Shown piece after piece: positions 1 to 6,619 of a DNA stretch of 11,748 nucleotides. The position numbers were made by a program, and so were the translations under genes. The DNA lies in assembly GCA_023145975.1 (NCBI GenBank), contig JAGLCZ010000764.1, positions 1-11,748 of the forward strand, read 5' to 3'. How positions within the stretch are numbered: position 1 is the first letter of the stretch; each line of letters begins with the position of its first letter. The notes below the pieces were generated by a model, which saw only the letters and a program-made list of their open reading frames with translations, was not told where the DNA came from and did no database searches. Source of the stretch: Candidatus Hydrogenedentota bacterium (GTDB lineage: Bacteria; Hydrogenedentota; Hydrogenedentia; Hydrogenedentales; CAITNO01).

Positions 1-351
1 CATGTTGTTTACAGTTTCTACACCCCGTGTTTTTCGTACATGGGACAAAGCGTTTTCAATGGTATTCGGATTAACCTTGCGGCAGTAAGATCGGATAAGG
101 TGATGGGATATTTCATGGAGCAGCATTATAGCGAGTAGTTCACCTGATCGCGCCGGGGACGCTGTAGAAGTAGAAAAATCACAACCCTCATTCATGCGTG
201 CTGCCAGGGTACGCGCAAAGCGGAAGGGAGCGTCCTGCCCCTTCGAGGTGTCCAGCGTATCTATTTCAAACTGTTTCCGCGCACGATCCATTATGGGTAT
301 ATCATAAGGGAAGTAGCGGAATTTATCATCATTGTAGTGGAATGTTTCCAT
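1..351 (-). CDS. N-terminal part of a probable large alpha-amylase-like protein, cut by the window edge
   Basis: An open frame runs from an ATG at 351 to the left edge without a stop: 117 residues, with the gene continuing outside. The pattern is a short polar leader, then residues near 23-54 containing APFRFARTLAARMNEG, then ARSGELLAIMLLHEISHH at about 67-84. From memory this resembles the N-terminal leader of very large (over 1000 residues) GH13 alpha-amylase-like proteins, whose leader has an FANFHAAR-like segment and then RAGxxNAMGLIDEILHY. The glycosidase domain itself is not in the window, so the activity is inferred. The gene follows the sigma-54 activator on the same strand after 148 bp and could be cotranscribed with it. 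The upstream bases GAAAGCCAATA give only a weak ribosome site. HEISH matches the HEXXH zinc pattern by letter, but lies where the family has DEILH. Confidence 0.6.
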   Translation of the reverse strand, partial: METFHYNDDKFRYFPYDIPIMDRARKQFEIDTLDTSKGQDAPFRFARTLAARMNEGCDFSTSTASPARSGELLAIMLLHEISHHLIRSYCRKVNPNTIENALSHVRKTRGVETVNNM

Positions 352-364
352 TATTGGCTTTCAG

Positions 365-390
365 TGTTGTTTCTGCTTCTTGAAACAACA
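365..390. repeat. 9-bp perfect inverted repeat in the leader of the left-edge gene
   Basis: Arms TGTTGTTTC (365-373) and GAAACAACA (382-390) pair perfectly around an 8-base loop. The repeat ends 13 bases before the ATG at 351, on the transcribed side. No T-run follows on either strand, so it does not look like an intrinsic terminator. It could be an operator or a weak leader hairpin; the stem is AT-rich. Confidence 0.4.
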
Positions 391-499
391 GTATGCTCCA
401 TTTCGTTCCCCGGGTTGTGTAAATAACAACAGTACCCCCACAACAGGACAAGCATAACGCATCCTTCTATTCAATTGCCACACGACGGGAAAAGGGGCA

Positions 500-2344
500 T
501 CATTTTTTAGTGTAACTTTCTGTAAGATTATATTCTGAAATTTTTCTATATAAAGTGCTGCGGCCGATGCCGAGTATACCTGCGGCTTTCGGCACATTCC
601 CATTGGAACGGCGCAGTGCTTCCTTGATATGCTGCCGTTCCATATCAGCAAGGGGAGTAAAAGAATCAGGAAGTGCTGTATCGTCATTGAGACCTAAATC
701 ACCGGTTTCTATCTGTTTATGTTTTGCCACCACCATGGCGCGTTCGATGAGGTTGCGTAGTTCACGTACATTTCCCGGCCAGGAGTGCCGCTCCAGAGAA
801 TGCAGTGCTTCGGCACTAAAACCCGATGGACCGTGTTTGTCACGCTTGACTGCTTGTTTTCGGAAATGTTCTGCCAATGCAGGAATATCGCTTCGCCGTT
901 CTCTCAACGCGGGAAGATGTAATTCAAAGCCATTCAACCGATGATAGAGGTCGCGGCGGAACCGCCCCGTTTTTATTTCATCTTCGAGCTTCTTGTTGGT
1001 TGCGGCGACTACCCGCACTTTGGCCTGCAGCATAGCGCTGCCGCCCAGTCTGCGATAAGAGCCCGTTTCTATCGTATGCAGCAGACGTGCCTGGTTTGCC
1101 AGACTCAAATCCCCTACTTCATCCAGGAACAGGGTGCCGTTATTGCTTTCTTCGATCAATCCTTTTTTCGCGGCATGAGCCCCGGTGAATGCACCCTTTT
1201 CATGTCCGAAGACCTCGCTTTCAAAAAGTTCATCTGGAATGGCAGCGCAATTGATAATGACCAAAGGCTTTTCCGAAAGATCAGAAAGGTCATGGACCAT
1301 CCGTGCTACCAGGTCTTTGCCGACTCCTGTTTCACCCAGAATCAGCACACTTAGTCGGGAGCGTGCCACGTCACGCGTCTGCTGGCGTACTATAGATAAG
1401 GCAGGGCTGTCGCCTACAATGGAACTGTTATGGGCAATTCCAGCCACGAGCCGCTTATTTTCCACTTCAAGCCGTTCGAGCCGTTTTGCCACGCGCACAT
1501 AGGGGGCAAGTGCATAGGCATGGGCGATTAGATATTCGAGGTCGGATTCTTCGTATATTCGTTCCGGGCTGTGAACCTGTGCCACTAGTGCGCCCAACGA
1601 TTTCTGACCCAGCACAACAGGGGAAACAATGGTTGTTTTGACGGACTTGGAATTCCCGGCTCCATGTATTTGCGGGAAGAGTAAGCTGCGTTTGTCTTCT
1701 ATAGATTGGAGTACATGTCCGTAGAGGACTGTATCGTCGTGCAGAGGTATTGCCTGATCATCTGCTATGATGAGCGGTTCCTGTTCTTCCGTATCGTGTA
1801 AAACGAGCCATAATGTTGTCGGGGTAAATTGTTCTTTAATGTGCTGCTGCAGCGTTGCAGCCAACTGTGTGGTAGTGGATGCCCGGCTCAGTGCGCGTCC
1901 AAAAGAAAAGAGATGTACTAGTTCCTGCGTGGTATGCGGCGTTCCTTTCCTGAAAAGGCTGTCCCCGCTGGTGCTGGAATAAATGGGTATATTTATTTTC
2001 AGGGCAGAAGTTTCATCCAGTTTCGATGCTTTTCTTGTCGTATGGATATTGGCTTCATGAACTTCTGTTACGAGGAAGATGGAATCCCCAATGGCTATCT
2101 CATCCCCGGGCTGCAGCGCGGCTTCACGTACGGGTAGACCATTGACCAATGTTGCATTGCGGCTGTCCATATCTCTGAGGCAGGCATGGTGGTCTTGCAG
2201 GTTCACGCGACAGTGAAATCGGGAAACAATGGGATCGTTCAGGCGGATAGTACAGGAGGGGTCACGCCCGAAGACAAGAGGTGTTTCGACAATCGGCCAT
2301 GCTTGTCCCGGGTAGGCACCGCTCTTTGAAACTAGTTGCAGCAT
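500..2344 (-). CDS. FHA-GAF-AAA+-Fis sigma-54-dependent transcriptional activator
   Basis: This 614-residue cytoplasmic activator of sigma-54 RNA polymerase starts directly at an FHA domain (about 5-95). The FHA phosphothreonine-pocket residues are present: G26-R27, S41-R-F-H44, N63 and N68-G69. A GAF-like sensor domain follows (about 145-290), then a short coiled linker. The AAA+ domain (about 310-535) has Walker A GETGVGKD (337-344), the sigma-54-contacting GAFTGA loop (384-389), Walker B LFLDE (405-409), arginine-finger RFRRDLYHR (461-469) and WPGNVREL (522-529). A Fis-type helix-turn-helix closes the protein (about 575-606). All residues needed for ATP hydrolysis and sigma-54 contact appear intact. 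The FHA domain in place of a response-regulator receiver suggests control by a Ser/Thr kinase rather than a histidine kinase (known for FHA-type activators; inferred here). No kinase gene is in the window. The start fits because FHA strand 1 begins at once, but the ribosome site is poor. Confidence 0.95.
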   Translation of the reverse strand: MLQLVSKSGAYPGQAWPIVETPLVFGRDPSCTIRLNDPIVSRFHCRVNLQDHHACLRDMDSRNATLVNGLPVREAALQPGDEIAIGDSIFLVTEVHEANIHTTRKASKLDETSALKINIPIYSSTSGDSLFRKGTPHTTQELVHLFSFGRALSRASTTTQLAATLQQHIKEQFTPTTLWLVLHDTEEQEPLIIADDQAIPLHDDTVLYGHVLQSIEDKRSLLFPQIHGAGNSKSVKTTIVSPVVLGQKSLGALVAQVHSPERIYEESDLEYLIAHAYALAPYVRVAKRLERLEVENKRLVAGIAHNSSIVGDSPALSIVRQQTRDVARSRLSVLILGETGVGKDLVARMVHDLSDLSEKPLVIINCAAIPDELFESEVFGHEKGAFTGAHAAKKGLIEESNNGTLFLDEVGDLSLANQARLLHTIETGSYRRLGGSAMLQAKVRVVAATNKKLEDEIKTGRFRRDLYHRLNGFELHLPALRERRSDIPALAEHFRKQAVKRDKHGPSGFSAEALHSLERHSWPGNVRELRNLIERAMVVAKHKQIETGDLGLNDDTALPDSFTPLADMERQHIKEALRRSNGNVPKAAGILGIGRSTLYRKISEYNLTESYTKK

Positions 2345-2350
2345 GCTTTG

Positions 2351-2361
2351 CAGGAGTCCTG
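2351..2361. promoter_or_regulatory. Palindrome at the ribosome-binding region of the activator gene
   Basis: CAGGAGTCCTG is a perfect 11-base dyad (five bases each side of a central G) that ends six bases before the activator's ATG. It contains the only AGGA-like ribosome site, read on the minus strand, so pairing or protein binding here could limit translation. It is short enough to be chance. Confidence 0.3.
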
Positions 2362-2381
2362 ATTGTATTGAGTAAGTAGCA

Positions 2382-2410
2382 ATTTTAGAGTTTAATACAA
2401 TTTCGATGAA
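2382..2410 (-). promoter_or_regulatory. Possible sigma-70-type promoter for the sigma-54 activator gene
   Basis: Read on the minus strand, TTCATC (2410-2405) and TAAAAT (2387-2382) are separated by 17 bases. The -10 matches TATAAT at 5 of 6 positions, the -35 matches TTGACA at only 3 of 6. It would start transcription about 30 bases before the ATG at 2344. The stretch is AT-rich, so chance matches are likely. Confidence 0.3.
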
Positions 2411-2435
2411 TCGCCCCTAGTATATCCTATCGCAG

Positions 2436-2471
2436 TCCCATAATGGGATTTTTTGCCGTCCCAATTTGGGA
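2436..2471. promoter_or_regulatory. Tandem TCCCA-N3-TGGGA dyads, candidate enhancer or operator sites
   Basis: Two 13-base dyads, TCCCATAATGGGA (2436-2448) and TCCCAATTTGGGA (2459-2471), are each preceded by G and start 23 bases apart, about two helical turns. Each is symmetrical with five or six bases per arm. Fis-type activators of sigma-54 polymerase usually bind paired dyads of this kind 80-200 bp upstream of a promoter. These sites lie about 115 bp before the activator's own start and about 110-140 bp before the plus-strand -24/-12 match at 2578. Binding by the adjacent activator is inferred from position only. Confidence 0.5.
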
Positions 2472-2577
2472 ATCATCACGTTGCGGGAGGTCAAGGTTGA
2501 TTTGATAGATCTAATATTTTGGTGTTTATCACTGTGATTGCAGTAGGTTACCGGGTTTCTTCGTTTTTACTACCTAT

Positions 2578-2593
2578 TGGCATGATAGATGCT
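2578..2593 (+). promoter_or_regulatory. Candidate sigma-54 (-24/-12) promoter facing right
   Basis: TGGCATGATAGATGCT has the essential GG (2579-2580) and GC (2591-2592) exactly ten bases apart. It matches the consensus TGGCACGNNNNTTGCW at 10 of the 12 defined positions. Transcription would begin near 2604 and run right. A second, weaker copy, TGGCATAATAGTTGA at 2601-2615, lacks the GC and lies 23 bases on. The only evident product would be an RNA across 2604-2880, since all protein genes face the other way. Confidence 0.4.
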
Positions 2594-2730
2594 CTAATAG
2601 TGGCATAATAGTTGAATCCCTTAAAGAAGACCAATACACCGGATGTCTTGCTGAGAATGCAGGTTTATGAATATCCGCGCTTAGCCGGAATGGGAATGAA
2701 GCAGGAATTCGGTGATGGGAAGAAGTGATG

Positions 2731-2798
2731 GTGCCGTCAGAGTTGCAAAACCATGGGGTTGACACATACGAACATGACTGTTGAATTGCTGACGGCAT
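2731..2798. repeat. Long-range inverted repeat in the intergenic region
   Basis: TGCCGTCAG (2732-2740) and CTGACGGCA (2789-2797) are perfect reverse complements. On the plus strand the pair G2731-U2798 extends them by a wobble. The loop is 48 bases. The GC-rich nine-base match makes chance less likely than for the shorter dyads nearby. It sits just beside the next hairpin, which suggests a structured RNA or recombined element. Confidence 0.45.
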
Positions 2799-2806
2799 GA
2801 GTTGTC

Positions 2807-2858
2807 GGGAGGCGAAGCCGCAAAAAATGCGTGGAAATGGGTTAAGGCTTCGTCTCCC
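2807..2858. repeat. 13-bp hairpin just after the beta-helix gene
   Basis: Arms GGGAGGCGAAGCC (2807-2819) and GGCTTCGTCTCCC (2846-2858) form a 13-bp stem around a 26-base loop. The loop carries a small GCA/TGC hairpin (2820-2830). As plus-strand RNA the single imperfection is a G-U pair; as minus-strand RNA it is an A-C mismatch, so the structure favours the plus strand. Minus-strand reading places it 16 bases after the beta-helix stop codon with no T-run, so it could be an operon-end stabiliser or factor-dependent terminator. On the plus strand TTTTTT follows only 12 bases after the stem, too far for a standard intrinsic terminator. Confidence 0.55.
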
Positions 2859-2874
2859 ACCCTTCTTATGTTTT

Positions 2875-4182
2875 TTATAGGGGTATTACTTTCAGGGTGC
2901 ATCCCGTGCTTTCAGGTGAAATATTGCTTCGTGCCTCACCGGGACCCCGGCGGAGAATACGCCCCCGGATATCAAGTGCCCCTTTTTCTCCCTGGTCTTC
3001 TTCGGTTTTTAATACAGGGCGGTCACAGGGATCGAAGACTACACATTCTTCAAATACGATTCCCCCGTGTTTTTTTGTAATGCTTTCCCGCATGAGTGTT
3101 ATAAGCAGGGGGGTACCCTGCTTATCTTCAGGCACCACATTATTCCATTTACAGTTCACGAAGCGTACTTCCGCTGCTGTTGCAGATTTGTCATATACAA
3201 AGGTGCCGCCGCTCTGCGTATTTTCAACGGTACAGTTACGAAATTCAATCCAGCCGTCGGGCCCGTCATCCCCGATGGCACCCACAGCAATTCCCTGATC
3301 CCTGCCGCTGCGTATATGACAGTTTTCAAAAAGGATAGACACGGGTTCCGTGGTCTTACGCATGTGTTTGAGATAAACGAGAATACCGGCTCCGTCATTG
3401 TTCGCCATGGTGCAGTTACGTACGATTACATTCGTCATTTTTTCATTGGCATTATTGGGTTCGAGATCAATCCCTGCTTCGGGCGCAGTTCCCTGTGTCC
3501 CTGTGAAAGCGCAGTTTTCAATCAGTAGATCCACAGCGCTGATGACGCTGATTCCCTGGCGATGATGGTTCCGGCATAGTACATCACGAATAGTTACCGC
3601 TGCACACCAGGGTTGTTTTTCTGTTGCACCCAGATAGATGCCGTCGCCGCCGGAATTTTCCAGCGCAAGACCTTCGATCCGGATATGGCTGCACCCCATG
3701 AAATCCAGACACATCCGCCATTCGGCTTTTTCGTAGTCGCTGCTCTGGTAATCTGCCTTGTTCATGCGCAATTGGGCACCGTATCCTGTCAGGATAATAT
3801 GCTCACAGTTCACAGCGGAGAAGAGACTGTCCCCTTTCCCTTTGAACGCTTCTTTTTTCGCGTGTATTTTCACGCCTGGTTCAAAGTATATTTCCAGATT
3901 GCTTCGCAATGTGACAGGACGAATGATCCAGGGGCTGCCCATGTAGGGTACTATTAATTTTGCTGCTTTTGAGTCAATGGCATTTTGCAGGCAATCGGTG
4001 GCATCTCCAGGATCGAAGCCCCACCATGCAGCACTGGCGGTGGTGCAGGTGCCTGCTTCAACTTCTGCGACGGCTTGCGGGTTGGGCTGCAGTATAGAGG
4101 CAGTATCCGCCTGTGCCTGCAGAGCAATGAAAATTACAAAAAGGAAGAGGAAGCCTATTCCTGCACACCTGTAATGACTCAT
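2875..4182 (-). CDS. Exported right-handed parallel beta-helix protein
   Basis: 435 residues. The N-terminus has a Sec signal peptide (hydrophobic core about 7-22, likely cleavage AQA|D after residue 25), so the mature protein is periplasmic or outside the cell. From about 75 to 345 the sequence shows pectate-lyase-like coils with recurring segments of the type hIhENC or VxhRNC: IRIEGLALENS (167-177), LLIENCAFTG (219-228), VIVRNCTMANN (252-262), ILFENCHI (283-290), IEFRNCTVENT (312-322). AGIDLEPNN lies at 236-244. The fold normally binds or cleaves polysaccharide, but no lyase or hydrolase catalytic set can be assigned, so substrate and activity are unknown. The ATG at 4182 has AAGGA eight bases upstream. 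The gene starts 22 bp after the oxidoreductase gene and so is probably cotranscribed with it. Confidence 0.88.
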   Translation of the reverse strand: MSHYRCAGIGFLFLFVIFIALQAQADTASILQPNPQAVAEVEAGTCTTASAAWWGFDPGDATDCLQNAIDSKAAKLIVPYMGSPWIIRPVTLRSNLEIYFEPGVKIHAKKEAFKGKGDSLFSAVNCEHIILTGYGAQLRMNKADYQSSDYEKAEWRMCLDFMGCSHIRIEGLALENSGGDGIYLGATEKQPWCAAVTIRDVLCRNHHRQGISVISAVDLLIENCAFTGTQGTAPEAGIDLEPNNANEKMTNVIVRNCTMANNDGAGILVYLKHMRKTTEPVSILFENCHIRSGRDQGIAVGAIGDDGPDGWIEFRNCTVENTQSGGTFVYDKSATAAEVRFVNCKWNNVVPEDKQGTPLLITLMRESITKKHGGIVFEECVVFDPCDRPVLKTEEDQGEKGALDIRGRILRRGPGEARSNISPESTGCTLKVIPL

Positions 4183-4204
4183 AGTACATTCCTTTTCGGA
4201 TTAA

Positions 4205-5182
4205 CTATTTATTCAATACTTCCTGCAGGCTTACGGGGGCGCCGCCGCGCCGGATGCTTTCGTGTGCCGCTTCCATAAACGCGAACATTTCAACGGATTC
4301 TTCCGGGTTGACAGGGGCTTTTCCTGATCGGAAGAATTTTATAATTTCAGAAACGAGGGGTGCGTAACTGCCGCCGCCGTCCTGATCGACCACGGCTTTG
4401 GTGCCGAACACCGTAACCCGGTGCGGAGTTGAGCCTGTGCGTAGTCCATAGAGTGTACCCACACGCCCCTCTTTCCACACGCCTGTGGCAACGTGGAATT
4501 GCTCGGTTACGGCACAGGTAACGGTTTCACAGCCTGTGCCCATGATGGTATATAAGGCTTCCGTAGGATGAACGCCATACCAGAAAATATCGGGGTGGGT
4601 CGATTCGAGATGACAGGGACCATAGGAAATAGCACCGCGTACTTCACCCACATCGGTTGCTTTCAGTGCCTGCATACTTTCGTAAAAGCGATAGGAGGAA
4701 GAAGTGAACCAGGGTACATTATGCTTTTTTGCCAGTTCGGCAATGGCGACGACGTCTTCCAGCGAGCCTGCCAGTGGTTTGTCAATGAAGACAATTTTCC
4801 CTGCTTCGAAAACCGGTGTGACCTGTTCAAGATGGGGTCTGCCATCCACACTCATAAGCAATACGGCATCTACCATACTGCAGAGTTTCTCAATAGAATC
4901 CACAATCTGTACGCCAAATTCTTTTTTCAGTTGTTCGGTGTAGCCGTCTACGCGGGAGGCACTGGATTCTATGTCCGGGCTGCCGCCTTTGTACGCTGCA
5001 ATTACACGTCCGCCGGGGACATGGTTGGGATCCTCTGTATTATTGAGTACTTTTGTAAAGGCAATGACATGCGATGTATCAAGACCGATCATGCCTAATT
5101 TCAACGGGGCTTCCTCAGCAGCAGTCATGCCTGCGCTCATCAGTGCAATGCTCATAACGATAGTCAAAATGCAGTTCTTCAT
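4205..5182 (-). CDS. Exported Gfo/Idh/MocA-like oxidoreductase
   Basis: 325 residues from the ATG at 5182. This start is chosen because AAGGAG lies ten bases upstream and a Sec-type signal peptide follows at once (core about 4-19, likely cleavage TAA|E after residue 22). An in-frame start at 5239 would bury that signal behind 19 lysine-rich residues. The Rossmann-like domain begins KLGMIGLDTSH (28-38) instead of the usual GxGxxG. FIDKPLAG (132-139) stands for the family's EKP loop, and YGVHPTEALY (202-211) carries the likely catalytic-site histidine H205. Family members oxidise or reduce sugar-like substrates with NAD(P), often in sugar catabolism. No twin-arginine motif is seen, which is odd for a protein thought to need a cytoplasmic cofactor. 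It sits between the acetyltransferase and beta-helix genes in one likely operon. Confidence 0.88.
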   Translation of the reverse strand: MKNCILTIVMSIALMSAGMTAAEEAPLKLGMIGLDTSHVIAFTKVLNNTEDPNHVPGGRVIAAYKGGSPDIESSASRVDGYTEQLKKEFGVQIVDSIEKLCSMVDAVLLMSVDGRPHLEQVTPVFEAGKIVFIDKPLAGSLEDVVAIAELAKKHNVPWFTSSSYRFYESMQALKATDVGEVRGAISYGPCHLESTHPDIFWYGVHPTEALYTIMGTGCETVTCAVTEQFHVATGVWKEGRVGTLYGLRTGSTPHRVTVFGTKAVVDQDGGGSYAPLVSEIIKFFRSGKAPVNPEESVEMFAFMEAAHESIRRGGAPVSLQEVLNK

Positions 5183-5256
5183 AACTTTCTTCTCCTTGCT
5201 GATTTTCAATTTGTACAATAGGTTTTCCAGCTTGTTCATATTTTGTATTCACAATA

Positions 5257-6462
5257 TTAAAATCGGTCAATAGGCCATACATACGGGGTGCGTCCGGGGA
5301 AAATTGCGGCAAGCAGTGTGCTGCCTGCTTTATTAAGTGCCCGCCGTTTTGCTGCAAGTATTTCATCGATATGCCGTGCCCCTGTAATAAGTTGTGCGAG
5401 CTCTCCAGGCGACAGGCTGACTTTGTTGATTCCGTTACCGGCGGCAACATTCACTGCACCATGATGCACACGGATTCGATAGGGTTTTCTTGCCACTACC
5501 AGCGTGGCTTCTGCACAGAGATCGGTTCTATTTGCCAGTTGTGATTCCCACTCAGGGATCATACATTCGAGAGTCTCTTCGATATTGACCAGTGCCAGCA
5601 TTCCATTGCTGTTACGGGATACGTGCATTTCGTGAGCAGATCGATACTGTAATAAATAACGGATAAAGAGATGAGAGGGCGGCAGGGTGAAGCGGATACG
5701 TGACGCAAATTCCTTTTGCGCAAGTTTCATGCAGGCGTTCAGAACCGCGGGACACCAGTCATAGTGCAGCACACCGACCTCTTCCACGGTATAGTTTTCG
5801 CCATGAGTTTGCCCCATAAAATATGCGACTGCTTTCCCTTTATCATCGGTGAGTACCCGTGCATTTTTCCAGCGTTTCCACTGGTTCGAAATATGCCCGC
5901 CCAGCCGGATAATGGAGCAGGCGGTGTCATTGTCATTTCGGGTGTGAATACGTTGCACTGACGGGATATCCCCCGGTTTCATGCGGCGGTGTTTGAAGAA
6001 AGGCGCCGTAACTGTACTTGCTTCGCGTACATCGATTACGCTGGCATACTCCGGCAATGCCGAAGCAAAATCCCAGCGATGGTAAAAGTCTGCAATACCG
6101 AAGAGGATGGAAACATGATAGCCTTGTGCGTGCAGAAAGCGCATGGAATCCGTCATCAACAGTGCGGCATACCCTTTATGGCGCAAGGGACCGGCAGTGG
6201 TTACACAAGCAAAGCCGCCCATCTTCAGACGTGCTTCACCAATACGAATGGTATGGGTAAAAATCCGCAACGCCGCCGCCAGTTCGCCTTCAGCATATAA
6301 GATGCGATTGTGGGCACGGTTATATTCGGGATACCCCTCTTCGCTGATATTCAGCCACTGCATACCTTCGTAGAAATCAGCGAAGTGTACCCGCGCCATC
6401 AAATCCTTAGCGGCAGCAAGTTCTTCTGCGCTTTCAACGCCCTTTATTACAATGTTTGACAT
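5257..6462 (-). CDS. Eis-like GNAT N-acetyltransferase
   Basis: 401 residues, the usual length of the Eis family (about 400: two GNAT-fold domains and a C-terminal sterol-carrier-like domain). The first GNAT domain has the acetyl-CoA pyrophosphate loop in GPLRHKGYAALLM (91-103). FYHRWDF (126-132) places Y127 where Eis of Mycobacterium tuberculosis has its general acid Tyr126. The protein ends PYVWPIDRF, with a terminal Phe as in Eis, where the chain's terminal carboxylate takes part in catalysis (known for Eis; inferred here). There is no signal peptide, so it acts in the cytoplasm. Eis proteins acetylate amines such as aminoglycosides and protein lysines; the natural substrate here is unknown. 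The start has GGAG eight bases upstream. It is the first gene after a 156-bp gap and is followed after 74 bp by the oxidoreductase. Confidence 0.85.
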   Translation of the reverse strand: MSNIVIKGVESAEELAAAKDLMARVHFADFYEGMQWLNISEEGYPEYNRAHNRILYAEGELAAALRIFTHTIRIGEARLKMGGFACVTTAGPLRHKGYAALLMTDSMRFLHAQGYHVSILFGIADFYHRWDFASALPEYASVIDVREASTVTAPFFKHRRMKPGDIPSVQRIHTRNDNDTACSIIRLGGHISNQWKRWKNARVLTDDKGKAVAYFMGQTHGENYTVEEVGVLHYDWCPAVLNACMKLAQKEFASRIRFTLPPSHLFIRYLLQYRSAHEMHVSRNSNGMLALVNIEETLECMIPEWESQLANRTDLCAEATLVVARKPYRIRVHHGAVNVAAGNGINKVSLSPGELAQLITGARHIDEILAAKRRALNKAGSTLLAAIFPGRTPYVWPIDRF

Positions 6463-6527
6463 GTATCGCTCCGAAAAAAATGTAAAGCTGGAAAGAGTAT
6501 TTCAGAATCAATATCCTGTAAGGGTCT

Positions 6528-6556
6528 ATCATAAAGAAATACGAGGTTAAATACAA
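6528..6556 (-). promoter_or_regulatory. Probable sigma-70-type promoter for the acetyltransferase operon
   Basis: Read on the minus strand, TTGTAT (6556-6551) and TATGAT (6533-6528) are 17 bases apart. The -10 matches consensus at 5 of 6, the -35 at 3 of 6 (the TTG). The predicted start near 6521 gives a leader of about 60 bases. It lies in the largest gap inside the central gene series, which supports a separate transcription unit for the acetyltransferase, oxidoreductase and beta-helix genes. Confidence 0.4.
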
Positions 6557-6593
6557 GACTGCGAATGAAGTCGTTACTATGGGTATTGTTTAG

Positions 6594-6619
6594 AACCCTG
6601 TTTTCGGTGGGGCAGGGCT
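6594..6619 (-). terminator. Weak hairpin at the end of the phosphoesterase gene
   Basis: On the minus strand AGCCCTG and CAGGGTT pair over seven positions, including one G-U, around a 12-base loop, beginning inside the stop codon. CTAAAC follows instead of a T-run. It may end or slow the upstream transcript before the promoter at 6528-6556, but it is not a standard intrinsic terminator. Confidence 0.22.

Larger units (their letters stand above)
2345..2874. other. 530-bp intergenic region rich in dyads and inverted repeats
   Basis: This is the longest gap between genes. It lies upstream of the activator and downstream of the beta-helix gene. From left to right it holds an 11-bp palindrome, a possible sigma-70-type promoter for the activator, two TCCCA-N3-TGGGA dyads, a further palindrome ATCACTGTGAT at 2528-2538, a sigma-54-type promoter match facing right, and two long inverted repeats. 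Open frames here are short and start with TTG or run into shadow frames, and none resembles a known protein. Confidence 0.7.

Noticed and set aside
1..351. Zinc metalloprotease, from the HEISH string.
   Set aside because: A lone HEXXH-type string is common by chance, and the surrounding segment aligns by eye with the amylase-like leader, where DEILH stands at this place.
361..687. Minus-strand open frame of 108 codons overlapping the end of the activator gene.
   Set aside because: It overlaps the Fis domain of the activator in another frame, and its product has no recognisable pattern.
2436..2454. The first dyad followed by TTTTTT resembles a plus-strand terminator.
   Set aside because: The stem is only five to six bases with a loop of one to three, no plus-strand gene precedes it, and the second dyad has no T-run. 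A paired protein-binding site explains both copies better.
2601..2615. Second sigma-54-like match TGGCATAATAGTTGA.
   Set aside because: It lacks the essential GC of the -12 element (GA instead). It is mentioned only as a partial repeat of the better site 23 bases before.
2802..3080. Plus-strand open frame with a lipoprotein-like LLMFFIGVLLSGC start.
   Set aside because: It starts with TTG inside the hairpin, and most of it is a shadow of the beta-helix gene on the other strand. The rest of the peptide resembles nothing.
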